A program made the position numbers and the translations under genes. A DNA stretch of 57,274 nucleotides from Elusimicrobiota bacterium (GTDB lineage: Bacteria > Elusimicrobiota > Elusimicrobia > UBA1565 > UBA9628), in contig JACQWX010000027.1 in NCBI GenBank assembly GCA_016209035.1, forward strand, positions 1 through 57,274, read 5' to 3'. The notes under the pieces were generated by a model. It saw nothing but the letters and a program-made list of their open reading frames with translations. It made no database searches and was not told the DNA's origin. Positions 1 to 11,800 of this stretch are shown one piece after another; position 1 is the first letter of the stretch; every line of letters starts with the position of its first letter.

Positions 1-2
1 CG

Positions 3-3000
3 GGCTCGACCTGGACTGCGGCGACCGGGGCGGTGTACGAGAGCTCGGTTCCGGTCATCATCGGGGCCGGGACCGGGGAGAAGAGCTGGAGCCTGAGCCT
101 GCCCTCGACTTTCTACGACCTCTGCCGCGACACTGAGACCTTCGTGGTCTATGTCTCGGCCCGGGACCAGGTGAACAACCCGCTCAACGCCCAGAACGTG
201 GAATCGAGCGCCACGGTGAAGCTGGTGTTCTCGTACCGGTCGAGTACCTCCACGGTGACGAACATGGTGCCTGTGCCCGGGTCCGCGTCGAACGTTTCGC
301 AGCCGATGAGCTTCGATATCGTGCCTGCTGAGGGCGGCAGGACGAGCGTGGCGTGGTTCGTGGCGGTTGACACGGACGGGTACTACTGGACCGCGTCTTC
401 CTGGAGCGCGAACAAATACCCAGGCACCGGGGGCCTGGGCCTGGGCGATCCCCTGCCCCTGGCGGTCAACATCTCGACTCCCTGGATTCCTGGGGCTGTG
501 TGGCTGACAACCGCGGCGCATACGGGCAAGCCTCCTGGTAGCCCTGACATGGCGTTTGAGCCTGGGACGACCCCGGACGGGCTTTCTCTCATCAGCCTGG
601 CCTTCACGGACGCGACGACTTTGAAAACGCCGGTTTGGGTGAACGGCAGGAAGTACAAGATGTACGGCCGCACGCGCAACACCGCGTTCCAGCACCACGA
701 CACCGGGGCGCAGAGCTTCATCTTCGACGTGTACAGCCCGACCATGACCGGCCACTACTTCCTTAGGAACCTGGCTAACACCCAGGCCGGCGCCACCCCG
801 CTTTCCGACATCACCTACGCCAGCGGCACCATCACGGACAATGTGTCTGACATAACGGACCTGCGGCAGGTCTACATGAGGGTGAAGGACACCAACACGA
901 ACAAGTACTTGAACCCCGCCACGCTGGTCAACATCGACATTTCGGTGGCGGACAACGCCTGGGCCGTGATCGAGCAGACGAACGACGAGTGGTACTTCGA
1001 TTTGTCGAACGCCAAGTTCGTGGCAGGCAACACCTACGAGATCGAGTTCTACGCCAAGGATCAGGCAGGCAACAAGCACATCTTGAACTGTCCTTATAAT
1101 GAAGGGGACCCTGCTGGTAACTGCCTGACCGGGGACGCCGCGACCCCGAGGTACAAGCGCTACTTCAAGGTGGACAAGGCCGCTCCCACCCTGGCCATCT
1201 CCACGCCCTCAGTGACCGTGCCCAACAATATCGGGGCCTGGGCCGCCCTGGCCACGATCACGGGCACGGCCAATGACCTGGGCTTCGGCGTGAACCTGGT
1301 CGAGTACAGCCTGGCCTTTGACCAGGGAGACCCGACCTGGCACTGGCAGCATTTCGTCACCTCTGGCGAGTGGAAGACAGGCTACGTGGGCGATATCTGG
1401 AACAGGGCCTGCGATCCGGCTGTCGGCTGCGGCGCGTCCGGCGGGACCTGGGCCGTGTGGCAGTCCTCCAACATCGCGTGGGTGGACAGCCAGAAGTACT
1501 ACTTCCAGGCGCGCGCCGTGGACGCGGCAGGCAATGTCTCGTCAGTGAAGACCATGTATTTCAACTTCGACACCAGCACCCCGACCTCCAAAGTGACCAC
1601 CGCGGGCGGGGCCTATACAACGAGGATGGCCGCTATCGCGGGCACGCTCCAGGACGAGATATCGACCGGAACGCCCTCTGGGCTCGACTCCCAGGGCTTC
1701 CGGGTCGCGATTAAGCGGCTGTCCGACAATTACTGGTGGTGCGACCCGGCCTTGGCCTGCGGCGGGGTTGTCGCGAGCACCTGGGTCGCTGCGACTGGAT
1801 TGGCCTTTGAGAGCTCCAACACCGTGGTCGTGGGCGTGACAGGGCTCCAAGCCTGGAGCCTGAGCCTGCCGGCGACTTTCTACGACCTTTTGAAGGACAC
1901 GGACACCTTCAGGGTCTATGCCTGGGCCAAAGACCAGTCCAACAACCCGGCCGGTTCCGCCCACGTCGAGTCCTCGACAACCGTCAAGCTGGTCTTTTCC
2001 TATAAATCGAGCACTCCCACCCTGACCTCGATCTGGCCTCCAGGAAACTCCGCCCAGAACGCGGTTTCCTCGGTCACGCTCTCGCTCGATCCAATAGGCG
2101 GCCGCATCACCCAGGCCTGGGCAGTGTTCCTGGACACCAACTCCTACTGGTGGACCGGGTCGTCCTGGAGCGCGACAACGACCACGGACCCTCCGCCGCC
2201 GCCGGCGCCCCAGTCCCCGCTCGCGTGGCAGCAGGGCAACGTTTGGCTGACCACCGCGGCGCCTCAAGGAAGCCCGGACATGACCTTCGTGCCCGGGACC
2301 TCGCCCGACGGGACCTCGGCCCTGGGCGTCACATTCGACGGCGCGACGCTGATCAGGCTGCCTTCCTGGCAGAACGGCCGGCGCTACAAGGTCTATGCGC
2401 GGGCGCGAAACACCGCCCAGCAGCACCTCGACACCGGGGTGGCGCTCACGACCCACGTCTTCGTCTACGATGTCACGGCCCCGACCGTCACGGCGCACAA
2501 CGCCATCATGAGCCTTTCCACCTCGAACCTCTCCGGCGACTACTCCTGGGTCGCGAGCTGGTCGCTGGCTTCCGGCACGGTCAAGGACAACGTGTCAGAC
2601 ACCCTGGACTACCGGCAGATATACGTCAGGATCCTGGAGGAGGACTCGGGCAAGTACCTCAATCCCAACACCTTCATCAAGTTCGACTGGACCGACGGCG
2701 ACACGGCCTGGTCCAGGCAGGACACCATCGCGGACGAGTGGGCCTTCGACCTCTCCCAGAGCCAGTTCTCGAGCGGCTTCAAGTACAGGCTGGAGATTTA
2801 CGGCCAGGACGGGGCCCAGAACTACCACGAGTCCGCGGCCTGCCCGGTCGTCTACAACTCGGACACGGGCTGCCAGACCGGACGCTGGACAACCACGCTC
2901 AACAGGCCCAAGTACCGGCGGTACTTCATCTACGACAAGACCAGGCCCATCGTGGCCATCACCACCCCGACCGTCACCAACCCCAACTACATCGGAGGCT

Positions 3001-6000
3001 CCTACAACCTGGTCACGCTCTCGGGCACCGCCAGCGACAACGGTGCGAACGACCGGGTCGAGTTCTCGCTTGCCTTGAACGCCGCTGATCCGACCCACCA
3101 CTGGGAGCACTACGCGACATCAGGCGCCTGGAAGCTCAACACCATCGGCGACATCTGGAACCGGGCCTACCCTCAGGGCCCTGTGAGCGACCCTTGGTCC
3201 GTGTGGACCAGCTCGAACATCGCGTGGTTCGAGAGCGACTCCTACATCCTCAAGGTCCGGGCCATTGACAAGGCGGGCAACGCAGCGACCGAGGCTACCC
3301 TGCTTTTCCTTTATGACAAGGCCAAGCCCGCTTCCAAGATCACCAACATCGTCAACATGCAGGTCTACACGACCCAGGTCCTGAGCATTGACGGGACAGC
3401 CATTGACGACACCTCAACCTCGACCGGGACCTCGTCCGGGCTCTCCTCCTTGGGGGTCAAGATCACCAGGGAGTCGGACGGCTATCACTGGAACGGCTCC
3501 ACCTGGGCCGCGCCAGCGACCAGCTCCATCACGGTCTCGATCGGCCAGGGCACCGGCCTTAAGATCTGGAGCCTGGCCTTGAACACGACCTTCTACGACC
3601 TTCTTCAAGTCCAGCGCGACACCTTCACAGTGTACTGCTGGGGCACGGACATGGTGGTCAACCCCCCGCCTCCTGACGGCTCGCCCAACAAGGAGTCGGA
3701 CACAGAGATCAAGGTCAAGTACGTGTTCCAGACCGGGTATCCGCAGGTGAGCGTTTGGTGGCCGCCCGCGGCCTCGGCCCAGAACAGCCTCTCCTCGGTC
3801 ACGCTCAACATCAACGCCATCGGCGCTGGAGTGCAACAGGCGTGGGTCACCTTCATATCGAGCGACGACGCGTACTGGTGGACCAGCTCATCCTGGAGCC
3901 TGACCCCTTCGGGCTTCAACGGCAACCCAGAGGCGTACAACCTGTGGCTGACCACGAACGACGCAGGCGGCGGTGGGCCGGACATGCTCTTTGTCCCCGC
4001 GCTGTCCCAGTCGGACATCAGGATCAACTTCGGCTACAGCACGCACACGATCCTGATGCCGGCCTGGGCCCAGATCCCGAACTTCGGGGGCGGCAAGAAA
4101 TTCAAGATATTCCTCAAGGCGAAGAACACTGCCAACCAGACCACCAGCTCCTACCCGGGCACCTACGCCTTCATCTACGACGTTCAAAGGCCGACAGTGA
4201 CCTTGAGCTCTTCTTTGGGGGCCTTGTCCAACGACTCAGGCGCCAGGTCCTGGGTCAGGCAGATGGACAAGGTTGACGGCAACATGGAGGACAACACGGC
4301 CGACGGGCTCAACATCTACTCGGTCTTCGTCAAGCTCTTCAGCGTGGACCAGGGCAAGTGCCTAAGCGCCGCCGCGCCGCCCCAGTTCAACCTGGATTGC
4401 CCAGGCCCGGCTGACGGCTGGAAAGAGGTGCAGGTCACCGGCAGCCAGGCCCTGCGTCCCTGGGAGTGGGACATCGCGGGCGCGGACTTCACCGGAGGCT
4501 TCTCCTACAACCTGGAGGTCTACGGCCAGGACCGCGCAAGGAATTCCACAGGCACCGCGACGGCCCCGCTCTTCAAGAAATACTTCAAGTGGGACAATGA
4601 CAAGCCGCTCCTGAGCGTGAGCACCCCGGTGGCTGGCGGCGCATACGGTCTAAACGGCATTGACCGCATCATGGGCTATTCCTCGGACCCGACCGCGGTC
4701 TCCCCGAAGGTCGTGGAGTACAGGCTCGAGTATCCGGTCATCAACAAGTGGGAGGTGATGTCTTCCTCCTACGGCGTGTGGAGGGTCCAGGACCCCCAGA
4801 TATGGAACGTGGCCGCGACCACTACCACGGTCCCGTACCAGACCTGGCAGTCCTCCAACATCGCGTGGGTCAACGGCGAGCAGTTCACGCTCTACGTCCG
4901 CGCCATTGACGCGGCCGGGAACTACTCCAACTACTCCACGACCACCTTCAAGTACGATTTCGCCGTCCCAGTCTCGACCGTGACCAAGCCGGTCAGCGGC
5001 AGGACCTACTCCCAGCAACTGGCCACCGTCTCGGGCACGACCAAGGACATGCCTGACACCAACCGGCAGGCAGGACTCCAGAGCCTGCGCATCGGCATCC
5101 GGCGCCAGTCCGACTGGAAATGGTGGAACGGGGCGCAGACCCCCTGCACCACCAAGTGCTGGCAGGCGGTCCGCGACGACCCGGTGGTGACCCTGCCGGT
5201 CAGCCCAGGCGTGGAATGGACTCACGACGACTTTGGCGGATTTTGGACCGGGGTGCCGGCGGCCGAGACCTTCGAGGCCTATGCCTGGGCCAAAGACCTT
5301 GTGGACAAGCCTGACCCAAGCTACCGGAACGTGGAATCCTCGACCACTGTGGAGGCGGTGTTCCGCTACGAGATACAGGCCCCGACTTCGACCGTCATCC
5401 TGCCCATACACAATGCCTGGTACTCGGGCGTGGCAGGCTACCGCCTGGTGATCAGCTCGGGCAGGGCCGTGGACCTCCCCGAGACCGGGCCCGGATCAGG
5501 CGCGATCGTGACAGGCAGCTCGGGCAAGGACGGCGGCATGCAGATCCAGATCCAGCGCTCTGTGGTCAACCGGTGCTGGAACGCGGTCTCGGCCTTTGAC
5601 CTGGACTGCGGCGGCGAGAGCTCCTGGCACGACATGACCTACGTCGCGGTGGACACCTGGACCTACGCCATGTACCCGGACCTCTTCAACGCCACGCTCG
5701 ACGGCGAGCAGTATCGCGTCAGGATGCGCGGCAGGGACTCTGCCCGGGACGGCACCGAGTCCTGGAGCCCCAACGTGGAAAGCGTCTTCGAGACCGGCCG
5801 CAACGAGAAGAACTTCAGGGTGGACAAGACTCCGGGGACCAGCCTCATCCAGCGCCCCAACACGCCCAACGTGGGGACTCTGGCGACGGTGAGCGGCACG
5901 GCCTCTGACTCCAACTCCGGCGCCGACATGGTGCACGTGGCCTACCAGAAATCCGGGGGCGCGGAGGACGGCTGCTGGTGGGTGGTCGGAACGGCCAACA

Positions 6001-8891
6001 CCTGGTCGGACTGCGGCAGCAACGATCCCCCGGAAAGCCACTTCGTCCCCTCCTCGACCCAGACGGCAGTCCCGGTCCCGTGGGAGGTAAGCGGCGGCTC
6101 CATCCCGGCCCTGGCCACCAACCAGCAGTACCGCATCTTCGCACGGGCCACTGACAAGGTCGGCAACAAGATGGCGTTCCCGGGCACGGCCAACTGCACG
6201 ACCCCGCCCACCCAGTCGGCCTGCGTGGTGTTCACCAAGACAGGCGCCGAGCCCCAGTCCTACCTGGTCGCCCCGGGCCTGGGCACCCCGCACTATAAGC
6301 CCGCGAGCCTGACCTTGATTGAAGGGACCCTCTCGGACGCGACAACCGCCCAAATCCGCCTCATCAACACGACGCCTGAGCCGGACAAGGTCTGGCAGGG
6401 GGCGACTTGGGTGGACACCAACACCTACGCCGGGCTTTTGGGCTGCACTGACTCAAACTACGTGGTGGACCAGTCCACCTGCGGCTTCCACGGGGTCGGC
6501 AACATGTCGTGGCAGAGGGACGTGACCGGGATCTGGCCGGCCGGCACCAACGAGATCAAGGTCCAGGCGCGCGCGGTCGACGGCGTCACGGTCGAGGCAA
6601 CGCCGTTCGAGGAGCGGGCCTTCGTGATCGACGGCGACCCGCCGGCGGTGTCCGTGACGCTCCCGGCCAAGTCCGCCTACCAGAAAGGGGAGCTGGTCTT
6701 GATCTCGGTCCTGACCACGGACCCGAGCCCAGGCCAGATAACGGACTCAACCGCCAAGTTCAAGCTCATCCGGGCCACTGACTCCTACCAGTGGAACGGC
6801 GAGGTCTTCTACTCGACCAACGCCCTGCTGACCGGGGCCAACCAGGGCGGCGGGGTCTTCACCTACGCGGACGCCAAGCTCGCAGACCAGAGCGTTTTCG
6901 TGGACGGCGCCAGGTACAAGGTCGTGTTCCAGGTTGACGACAAGGCCGGAAACCAGACTATCAGCCCGGAGAGCCCCGGCGGCTCGCCGCCCGGGTTCCG
7001 CCATGACGCCAGCACCCCGGTGGCCACCATGGACGTTCCAGGCGACGGCTTCTTCATCCGGTTCATGAACTTAAGCTCCGGCACGCTCTCCGCGTCGCAG
7101 ACCCGCGACCCGGACCCGTATCCCACTGATCCGGGCGGCGACACCGAGCCATCGGGCCTGGAGGCCGTGGAGGTGGCGTTGCAGCGGGACTCGAACAGCC
7201 AGTGGTTCATGACGACCCCCTCGACCGGATTTTTGTCCGGCACCCAGGTCTGGCACAAAACGCAGGTATGGACGTCTTCCTGGACCTACACCCACCAGGA
7301 TCTCGCGGACCGGCACGTCTCAGGAGACAAATACCGCATCCTGGTCCGCGCCAGGGACAAGGCTGGAAACGTCATGGTTTCGTTCTCGAATCCGGTCTCA
7401 TCAAGAACCTATGTAGTGGACAATTCCTCACCGACAGTCGGGGTGACGTACCCCGCGGCGGACGGCACGATCTGGAGGCCCGCGAGCCTGACGCAGCTCA
7501 CAGGAACGGCCAGAGAGGAGCCAAGCGCCGCTGCGGTGTCCGGGTTCCTGGTGACCTCGAACGACGACGTCGATATCGAGCTTTCGCACCTCTCCGGCAA
7601 CGACACCTATTACTGGAACATCACGAACTGGAGCTTGAACACGCCCGCGTTCGTCTCCAGGTCGCGGGAGCTCTCAGGACCTACGACCTTCTGGCGGCTG
7701 CTGCCACTGCCAAACAACACCGATCCCACGGACGCGGCCTCCTGGCAAGTGAGGGGGGACCAGACCTACAGGCTGCGCGTCCGTGGCCGGGACAAGGCCG
7801 TGACCCCTGCCGGCGCGCCGGACAGGAACTTGAGCGCCTGGTCGGGGTACCGGACCTTTGTCATGGACACGACCCCTCCCATCTCCTCCATGACATGGCC
7901 GGTGGAGGCTATTTTCACCAACAACATCACCTCAATCACCGGCACTGCCAGCGCGGCCATCGCGGGCATCGACAAGGTGGAGCTCAAGATCACGACCAAC
8001 ACCGCGACCGGCCCGTACTGGGACGGCAAGGACCGGGTCTACACTTTCGTCGAGACCTGGTCCACGGCGGCGGTTGCCGGCAACGCCTGGGAGTTCACGA
8101 ACCTCTTTGGCGCCGGGCAGCAGGCCTTTTTCGACCACAACCGCTTCTATGTCTGGACCCGGGCCACGGATCTGGCCGGGAACGTCGAGACCTCCCCGCC
8201 CTTATTCAGCGTGGTCTACGACACCTCCCCGCCCGACCTGGGGATCAAGAAGCCTGAGAACAATCCGAACCCGCCTTACTACTCCAACAACGCGGGGTCG
8301 GCGCGGCCCATAACGCTCACCTCGGGCACGGTTTCGGACATAGCGCCGCTTGCCTCAGGCGTGACCGAGGTCTGGGTCGCCATCTCCTCCGGGACCAATG
8401 TCTGGTGGACCACCTCGCCGGCCGCCGGGTTCCTGGTGAACCAGGCCACCATCAGCTGGTCCACCAACGTGTACGTCTCGGGGACTGACTGGACCTATAC
8501 CCCTGCCTGGACCCTCTCCGACGGCATCACTTACAAGGTCTTTGTCATGGCGCGCGACAAGGCGGGCGCGTGCAAGAACTGCGGGCCCAACGGCAACGGC
8601 ACGAACATGCTGCCCACGGATTCGCTGGCCGGCCAGACCCAGGAGTTCCACTACGACATAGCGTATCCGACCTCGACTACGACCTTGCCGGAGAACAGCA
8701 CCAAGACCGCGAGCGTCTTGCAGTTCAAGGGCCTGGCCTTTGACCCCGGCTCCGACGCCTCCGGCATCCAGACGGTGTGGGCCGCTGTCCAGCACACGGA
8801 CGGCTCCCACCTCGGTGGACTGGTCCACGCCCCCGGCCACCGGGATGCTGGCTTCGTCCAACACCTACCGGGTCGTGGCTCGGGCCGCTGA
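3..8891 (+). CDS. Giant Ig-like repeat surface protein, segment 1 (open at left edge, frame-broken at right)
   Basis: This is the first visible part of a giant gene. The frame is open to the window edge, so the GTG at 33 is not its true start. The protein is a string of Ig-like domains. Each has a core like GTA-D--SG, a W-rich signature such as YWWTGSSW or YYWTASSW, a strand like Y-V--RA-D-AGN, and a linker ending in YD or D--P. I see no catalytic motif. Repeats of this sort are usual in secreted adhesins and stalk proteins, so a cell-surface structural or adhesive role is inferred. Coherent coding stops near 8805, after the residues HTDGS; the last roughly 28 residues to the stop at 8891 are out-of-frame product. 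The same Ig-like pattern resumes one frame over at 8809, so this is not a natural C-terminus. It is continuous with the segments at 8740-12843 and 12536-39775. Confidence 0.85.
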   Translation, partial: GSTWTAATGAVYESSVPVIIGAGTGEKSWSLSLPSTFYDLCRDTETFVVYVSARDQVNNPLNAQNVESSATVKLVFSYRSSTSTVTNMVPVPGSASNVSQPMSFDIVPAEGGRTSVAWFVAVDTDGYYWTASSWSANKYPGTGGLGLGDPLPLAVNISTPWIPGAVWLTTAAHTGKPPGSPDMAFEPGTTPDGLSLISLAFTDATTLKTPVWVNGRKYKMYGRTRNTAFQHHDTGAQSFIFDVYSPTMTGHYFLRNLANTQAGATPLSDITYASGTITDNVSDITDLRQVYMRVKDTNTNKYLNPATLVNIDISVADNAWAVIEQTNDEWYFDLSNAKFVAGNTYEIEFYAKDQAGNKHILNCPYNEGDPAGNCLTGDAATPRYKRYFKVDKAAPTLAISTPSVTVPNNIGAWAALATITGTANDLGFGVNLVEYSLAFDQGDPTWHWQHFVTSGEWKTGYVGDIWNRACDPAVGCGASGGTWAVWQSSNIAWVDSQKYYFQARAVDAAGNVSSVKTMYFNFDTSTPTSKVTTAGGAYTTRMAAIAGTLQDEISTGTPSGLDSQGFRVAIKRLSDNYWWCDPALACGGVVASTWVAATGLAFESSNTVVVGVTGLQAWSLSLPATFYDLLKDTDTFRVYAWAKDQSNNPAGSAHVESSTTVKLVFSYKSSTPTLTSIWPPGNSAQNAVSSVTLSLDPIGGRITQAWAVFLDTNSYWWTGSSWSATTTTDPPPPPAPQSPLAWQQGNVWLTTAAPQGSPDMTFVPGTSPDGTSALGVTFDGATLIRLPSWQNGRRYKVYARARNTAQQHLDTGVALTTHVFVYDVTAPTVTAHNAIMSLSTSNLSGDYSWVASWSLASGTVKDNVSDTLDYRQIYVRILEEDSGKYLNPNTFIKFDWTDGDTAWSRQDTIADEWAFDLSQSQFSSGFKYRLEIYGQDGAQNYHESAACPVVYNSDTGCQTGRWTTTLNRPKYRRYFIYDKTRPIVAITTPTVTNPNYIGGSYNLVTLSGTASDNGANDRVEFSLALNAADPTHHWEHYATSGAWKLNTIGDIWNRAYPQGPVSDPWSVWTSSNIAWFESDSYILKVRAIDKAGNAATEATLLFLYDKAKPASKITNIVNMQVYTTQVLSIDGTAIDDTSTSTGTSSGLSSLGVKITRESDGYHWNGSTWAAPATSSITVSIGQGTGLKIWSLALNTTFYDLLQVQRDTFTVYCWGTDMVVNPPPPDGSPNKESDTEIKVKYVFQTGYPQVSVWWPPAASAQNSLSSVTLNINAIGAGVQQAWVTFISSDDAYWWTSSSWSLTPSGFNGNPEAYNLWLTTNDAGGGGPDMLFVPALSQSDIRINFGYSTHTILMPAWAQIPNFGGGKKFKIFLKAKNTANQTTSSYPGTYAFIYDVQRPTVTLSSSLGALSNDSGARSWVRQMDKVDGNMEDNTADGLNIYSVFVKLFSVDQGKCLSAAAPPQFNLDCPGPADGWKEVQVTGSQALRPWEWDIAGADFTGGFSYNLEVYGQDRARNSTGTATAPLFKKYFKWDNDKPLLSVSTPVAGGAYGLNGIDRIMGYSSDPTAVSPKVVEYRLEYPVINKWEVMSSSYGVWRVQDPQIWNVAATTTTVPYQTWQSSNIAWVNGEQFTLYVRAIDAAGNYSNYSTTTFKYDFAVPVSTVTKPVSGRTYSQQLATVSGTTKDMPDTNRQAGLQSLRIGIRRQSDWKWWNGAQTPCTTKCWQAVRDDPVVTLPVSPGVEWTHDDFGGFWTGVPAAETFEAYAWAKDLVDKPDPSYRNVESSTTVEAVFRYEIQAPTSTVILPIHNAWYSGVAGYRLVISSGRAVDLPETGPGSGAIVTGSSGKDGGMQIQIQRSVVNRCWNAVSAFDLDCGGESSWHDMTYVAVDTWTYAMYPDLFNATLDGEQYRVRMRGRDSARDGTESWSPNVESVFETGRNEKNFRVDKTPGTSLIQRPNTPNVGTLATVSGTASDSNSGADMVHVAYQKSGGAEDGCWWVVGTANTWSDCGSNDPPESHFVPSSTQTAVPVPWEVSGGSIPALATNQQYRIFARATDKVGNKMAFPGTANCTTPPTQSACVVFTKTGAEPQSYLVAPGLGTPHYKPASLTLIEGTLSDATTAQIRLINTTPEPDKVWQGATWVDTNTYAGLLGCTDSNYVVDQSTCGFHGVGNMSWQRDVTGIWPAGTNEIKVQARAVDGVTVEATPFEERAFVIDGDPPAVSVTLPAKSAYQKGELVLISVLTTDPSPGQITDSTAKFKLIRATDSYQWNGEVFYSTNALLTGANQGGGVFTYADAKLADQSVFVDGARYKVVFQVDDKAGNQTISPESPGGSPPGFRHDASTPVATMDVPGDGFFIRFMNLSSGTLSASQTRDPDPYPTDPGGDTEPSGLEAVEVALQRDSNSQWFMTTPSTGFLSGTQVWHKTQVWTSSWTYTHQDLADRHVSGDKYRILVRARDKAGNVMVSFSNPVSSRTYVVDNSSPTVGVTYPAADGTIWRPASLTQLTGTAREEPSAAAVSGFLVTSNDDVDIELSHLSGNDTYYWNITNWSLNTPAFVSRSRELSGPTTFWRLLPLPNNTDPTDAASWQVRGDQTYRLRVRGRDKAVTPAGAPDRNLSAWSGYRTFVMDTTPPISSMTWPVEAIFTNNITSITGTASAAIAGIDKVELKITTNTATGPYWDGKDRVYTFVETWSTAAVAGNAWEFTNLFGAGQQAFFDHNRFYVWTRATDLAGNVETSPPLFSVVYDTSPPDLGIKKPENNPNPPYYSNNAGSARPITLTSGTVSDIAPLASGVTEVWVAISSGTNVWWTTSPAAGFLVNQATISWSTNVYVSGTDWTYTPAWTLSDGITYKVFVMARDKAGACKNCGPNGNGTNMLPTDSLAGQTQEFHYDIAYPTSTTTLPENSTKTASVLQFKGLAFDPGSDASGIQTVWAAVQHTDGSHLGGLVHAPGHRDAGFVQHLPGRGSGR
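231..5363 (+). repeat. Three tandem super-repeats of about 545-590 codons in the giant gene
   Basis: The multi-domain block starting at SYRSSTSTVT (231) recurs starting at SYKSSTPTLT (1998) and at QTGYPQVSVW (3729), ending near 5363. Periods are 1767, 1731 and 1635 bases, all multiples of three. Matching landmarks inside each copy include DNVSDITDLRQVYMRV / DNVSDTLDYRQIYVRI / DNTADGLNIYSVFVKL, and WHWQHF / HHWEHY / NKWEVM followed by IWNRA or IWNVA. The unit of duplication was therefore a group of Ig-like domains, not a single one. Confidence 0.8.
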
Positions 8892-11800
8892 CTTCGCGTC
8901 GAACCCACAGCAAAACCCAGGGGCTGCAGGGGCAGGGTCCTACTTCCGCTACGACAACCAGATCCCGGCCTCGACCGTGACCGCGCCGGGCTTGGGCGTC
9001 TTCATCAAGACGGCCGGCAACATGGCGGGCACTGCCAATGACGAGCTGACCGGCGCCTCGGGCCTCTCCAGGGTGCAGGTCATGCTCAAGCACCAGTCCA
9101 ACCAGGCCTACTGGACCGGTTCCGTCACCGGGGTCTACGGCAACGACTGGGACGACAACGCGGGCACGAAGTACTCCCGTTGGCTGGACGTGACCGGCCT
9201 TTCCGACTGGACCAAGGGCTTGCCCCCTCTCTCGGGAGCGGAGTGCAACTCCCAGAGGTACCGCGTCTGGGTCTACGCCTCGGACCAGGCAGGCAACGCG
9301 ATCGAGAGGCCGGACAACACCGAATTGAACAACAACAAGCTCGCGGACGGCTCTTCGGACGCCTGGTGGTTCGTGTTCGACGATTCCGCTCCAGTCACTC
9401 GGGCCAACAGCCCGGCGCAATGGGTGCGCAGTCCGGTCACGGCCGTCTCGGGCACCTCCTGGGAGTCCTACGCGGGGCAGTTCCCGAGCGGCACCAACCA
9501 GATCCGGCTGCGCCTGAGGCGCTCGGGCGACAACGCGACCTGGTACGCCCTGGCCGCCAACCAATGGGTCAACGACCAGCCGGCCTTCTCCTCGACCAAG
9601 TGGGACAGCGGCCTGCCGGGCTGGTCCTTCACTCCTTTCGACCAGACCCACTTCGAGGACGGCTACCAGTACTACGTCAACCCCATGGGCACGGACGTGG
9701 CCGGCAACGACGAGAACAACTACAGCACCTACACCTTCATCGTGGACCGCTCCACCCCGGCCTCCCTCGTCACCTATCCCACGGCCGATGGGTTCGTCTC
9801 AGGCCAGCTCACGGTGCAGGGCACGGCCAATGACCGCTACTGCTACGTGGGCGAGGGCGGGACCCCGCCCAACTTCCCCGAATACGACCAGGCCTGCGGC
9901 GTGAACGGCCGCGACTACGAGGCCGGCATCCTGGTCACGAGCGTGACCATCTCGCTCAAGCAGATCACGGGCTCCATCGGCAGCAACGACTGTACGCTCG
10001 AAGCCAACTGCTGGTGGAGCTGGAGCGGCTGGCAGTCCAGCGTGTTGGAGCCCATCTTCTCGTCCGGCGCCTACACCGGGACCCCGACGCTCTCCTCCGG
10101 CACCTGGAGCTACCTGGTGCCCGCCAACGCCTTGACCAGCCCCAATCAGTACAGGGTTTCCTCCCAGGCCCGCGACCGGATCGGGGCCTACCAGGAGCGC
10201 CTGAGCACCTACACCTTCACCTACGACGTGACGCCGCCGGTGTCTCTGGCCACGGGACCGGCGGGCTTTACCAACGGGTTCAACGCGATCGTGGGCACCG
10301 CGCGGGACGATTCCCCGGGCCAGCTCCCCGACTCCCCGGACCCCGCGGTGCTCCTGCTCATCAAGGAGATTGCGTGCAGCGACCCGGACCTCGAGTGCAA
10401 CGTGGACCGCTACTGGGCCGGAAACGACCAGAGCGGGTGGGTCACCGGCGAGGTGTGGCTCTCCTCCGGCATCAAGAGTGATTTGGTTTCCGGGACCACC
10501 TACACCTGGTACTTCAAGACAGCGGGCGTGGACTGGGACAACAAGTCCACCTACACCGTGACCGTGAAGGGCAAGGACAAGGCCGGGAACGTCGAGGCCC
10601 TCCACCTCTTCATTGACACGACCTTCTACCTCGAGACCCCGGCTGCCTCGGTCGTCATCACCCAGCCTCCGGCCTCGGCCACACTCGCCCACTACTCGGC
10701 GGCCAAGGCCTCGCCTGACCCGTCCGCCATGGCCACGGCAGGCACGGGCGCCAACCTCAAGGTCGCCAAGGGCGGGGTCAGGCTCAAGCTCGAGCGCCTG
10801 ACCTCGCCGACCAGCTTCTGGTTCAACGACACGCCCGAGGGCTGGAGGAACGACCCCTCGACCTACACCAACATCACGCCGGTGAACCCCACGAGTTGGG
10901 GCCCCGCCGGCTGGTACGACGGCGGCGACCCGGACTCCATCCCGGACGCGTACGACATGGCCAACGCCTCCTACACCCTGACCGTGACCGGGGTCAACGA
11001 CGCCAACCAGGCCGGCCAGCCACAGTCCCGAAGCTATGTCATCGACAACGTCAAGCCCTCCGGCAAGTTCGAGGCTCCGGCTGCGAACACCTGCCCCGGC
11101 TACGACGCGTGCTTGAAGACCCTGCCCACCATCTCGGGCACGACCAAGGACCCGGGCAACGTGAACCCGCCGTCCTTGGCGGTCGGGGACGTCAAGTTCC
11201 GCGTCAAGAGGCTTGACAACGCCAACTATTGGGACGGGGTGGCGTTCACGCTCCCCGGCGGCAACCCGCCTGAGCACGCCATCGAGTCTGCCAACTTCGA
11301 GAACCTCGGGCCCGTGGTCGAGCCCATGTTCAGGTGGAGCACCACGACCCTGGCCGGCCCGGCCCTCATCGACGGCGTGGACTACAGGCTGATTTTCCGC
11401 GCCAAGGACAAGGCAGGCAACGAGCAGGGCGATGCCACCAGCGACTTGGAGGCGGAGATGGACCTGTTCTCCTTCCTCTATGACACGAGCCCGCCGGTCG
11501 GCATCCTCACCCAGCCGCCCACCGGCTACGTCTTCAAGAGTTTGACCCCCATTGCCGGGACCTCGAACGACGCCACGCCCAGCCCGCCAGGCACCCTGCG
11601 CTCGGACGTGGTCACGGTCCAGCTCCAGATCAAGGAGTCTCAGTTCGGCACCTGCTGGCGCTCCGACGCGGCGGGCGCCGGCGACTTCGGGTCCTGCGCG
11701 GACGCCTACTTCAACGTGTCTGGCCTGGCGCCTTGGACGACTTCCCACCCGCACCTGGACGGCAAGCTCACCACCGGCAACTCCTACGTGATCACGGCCG

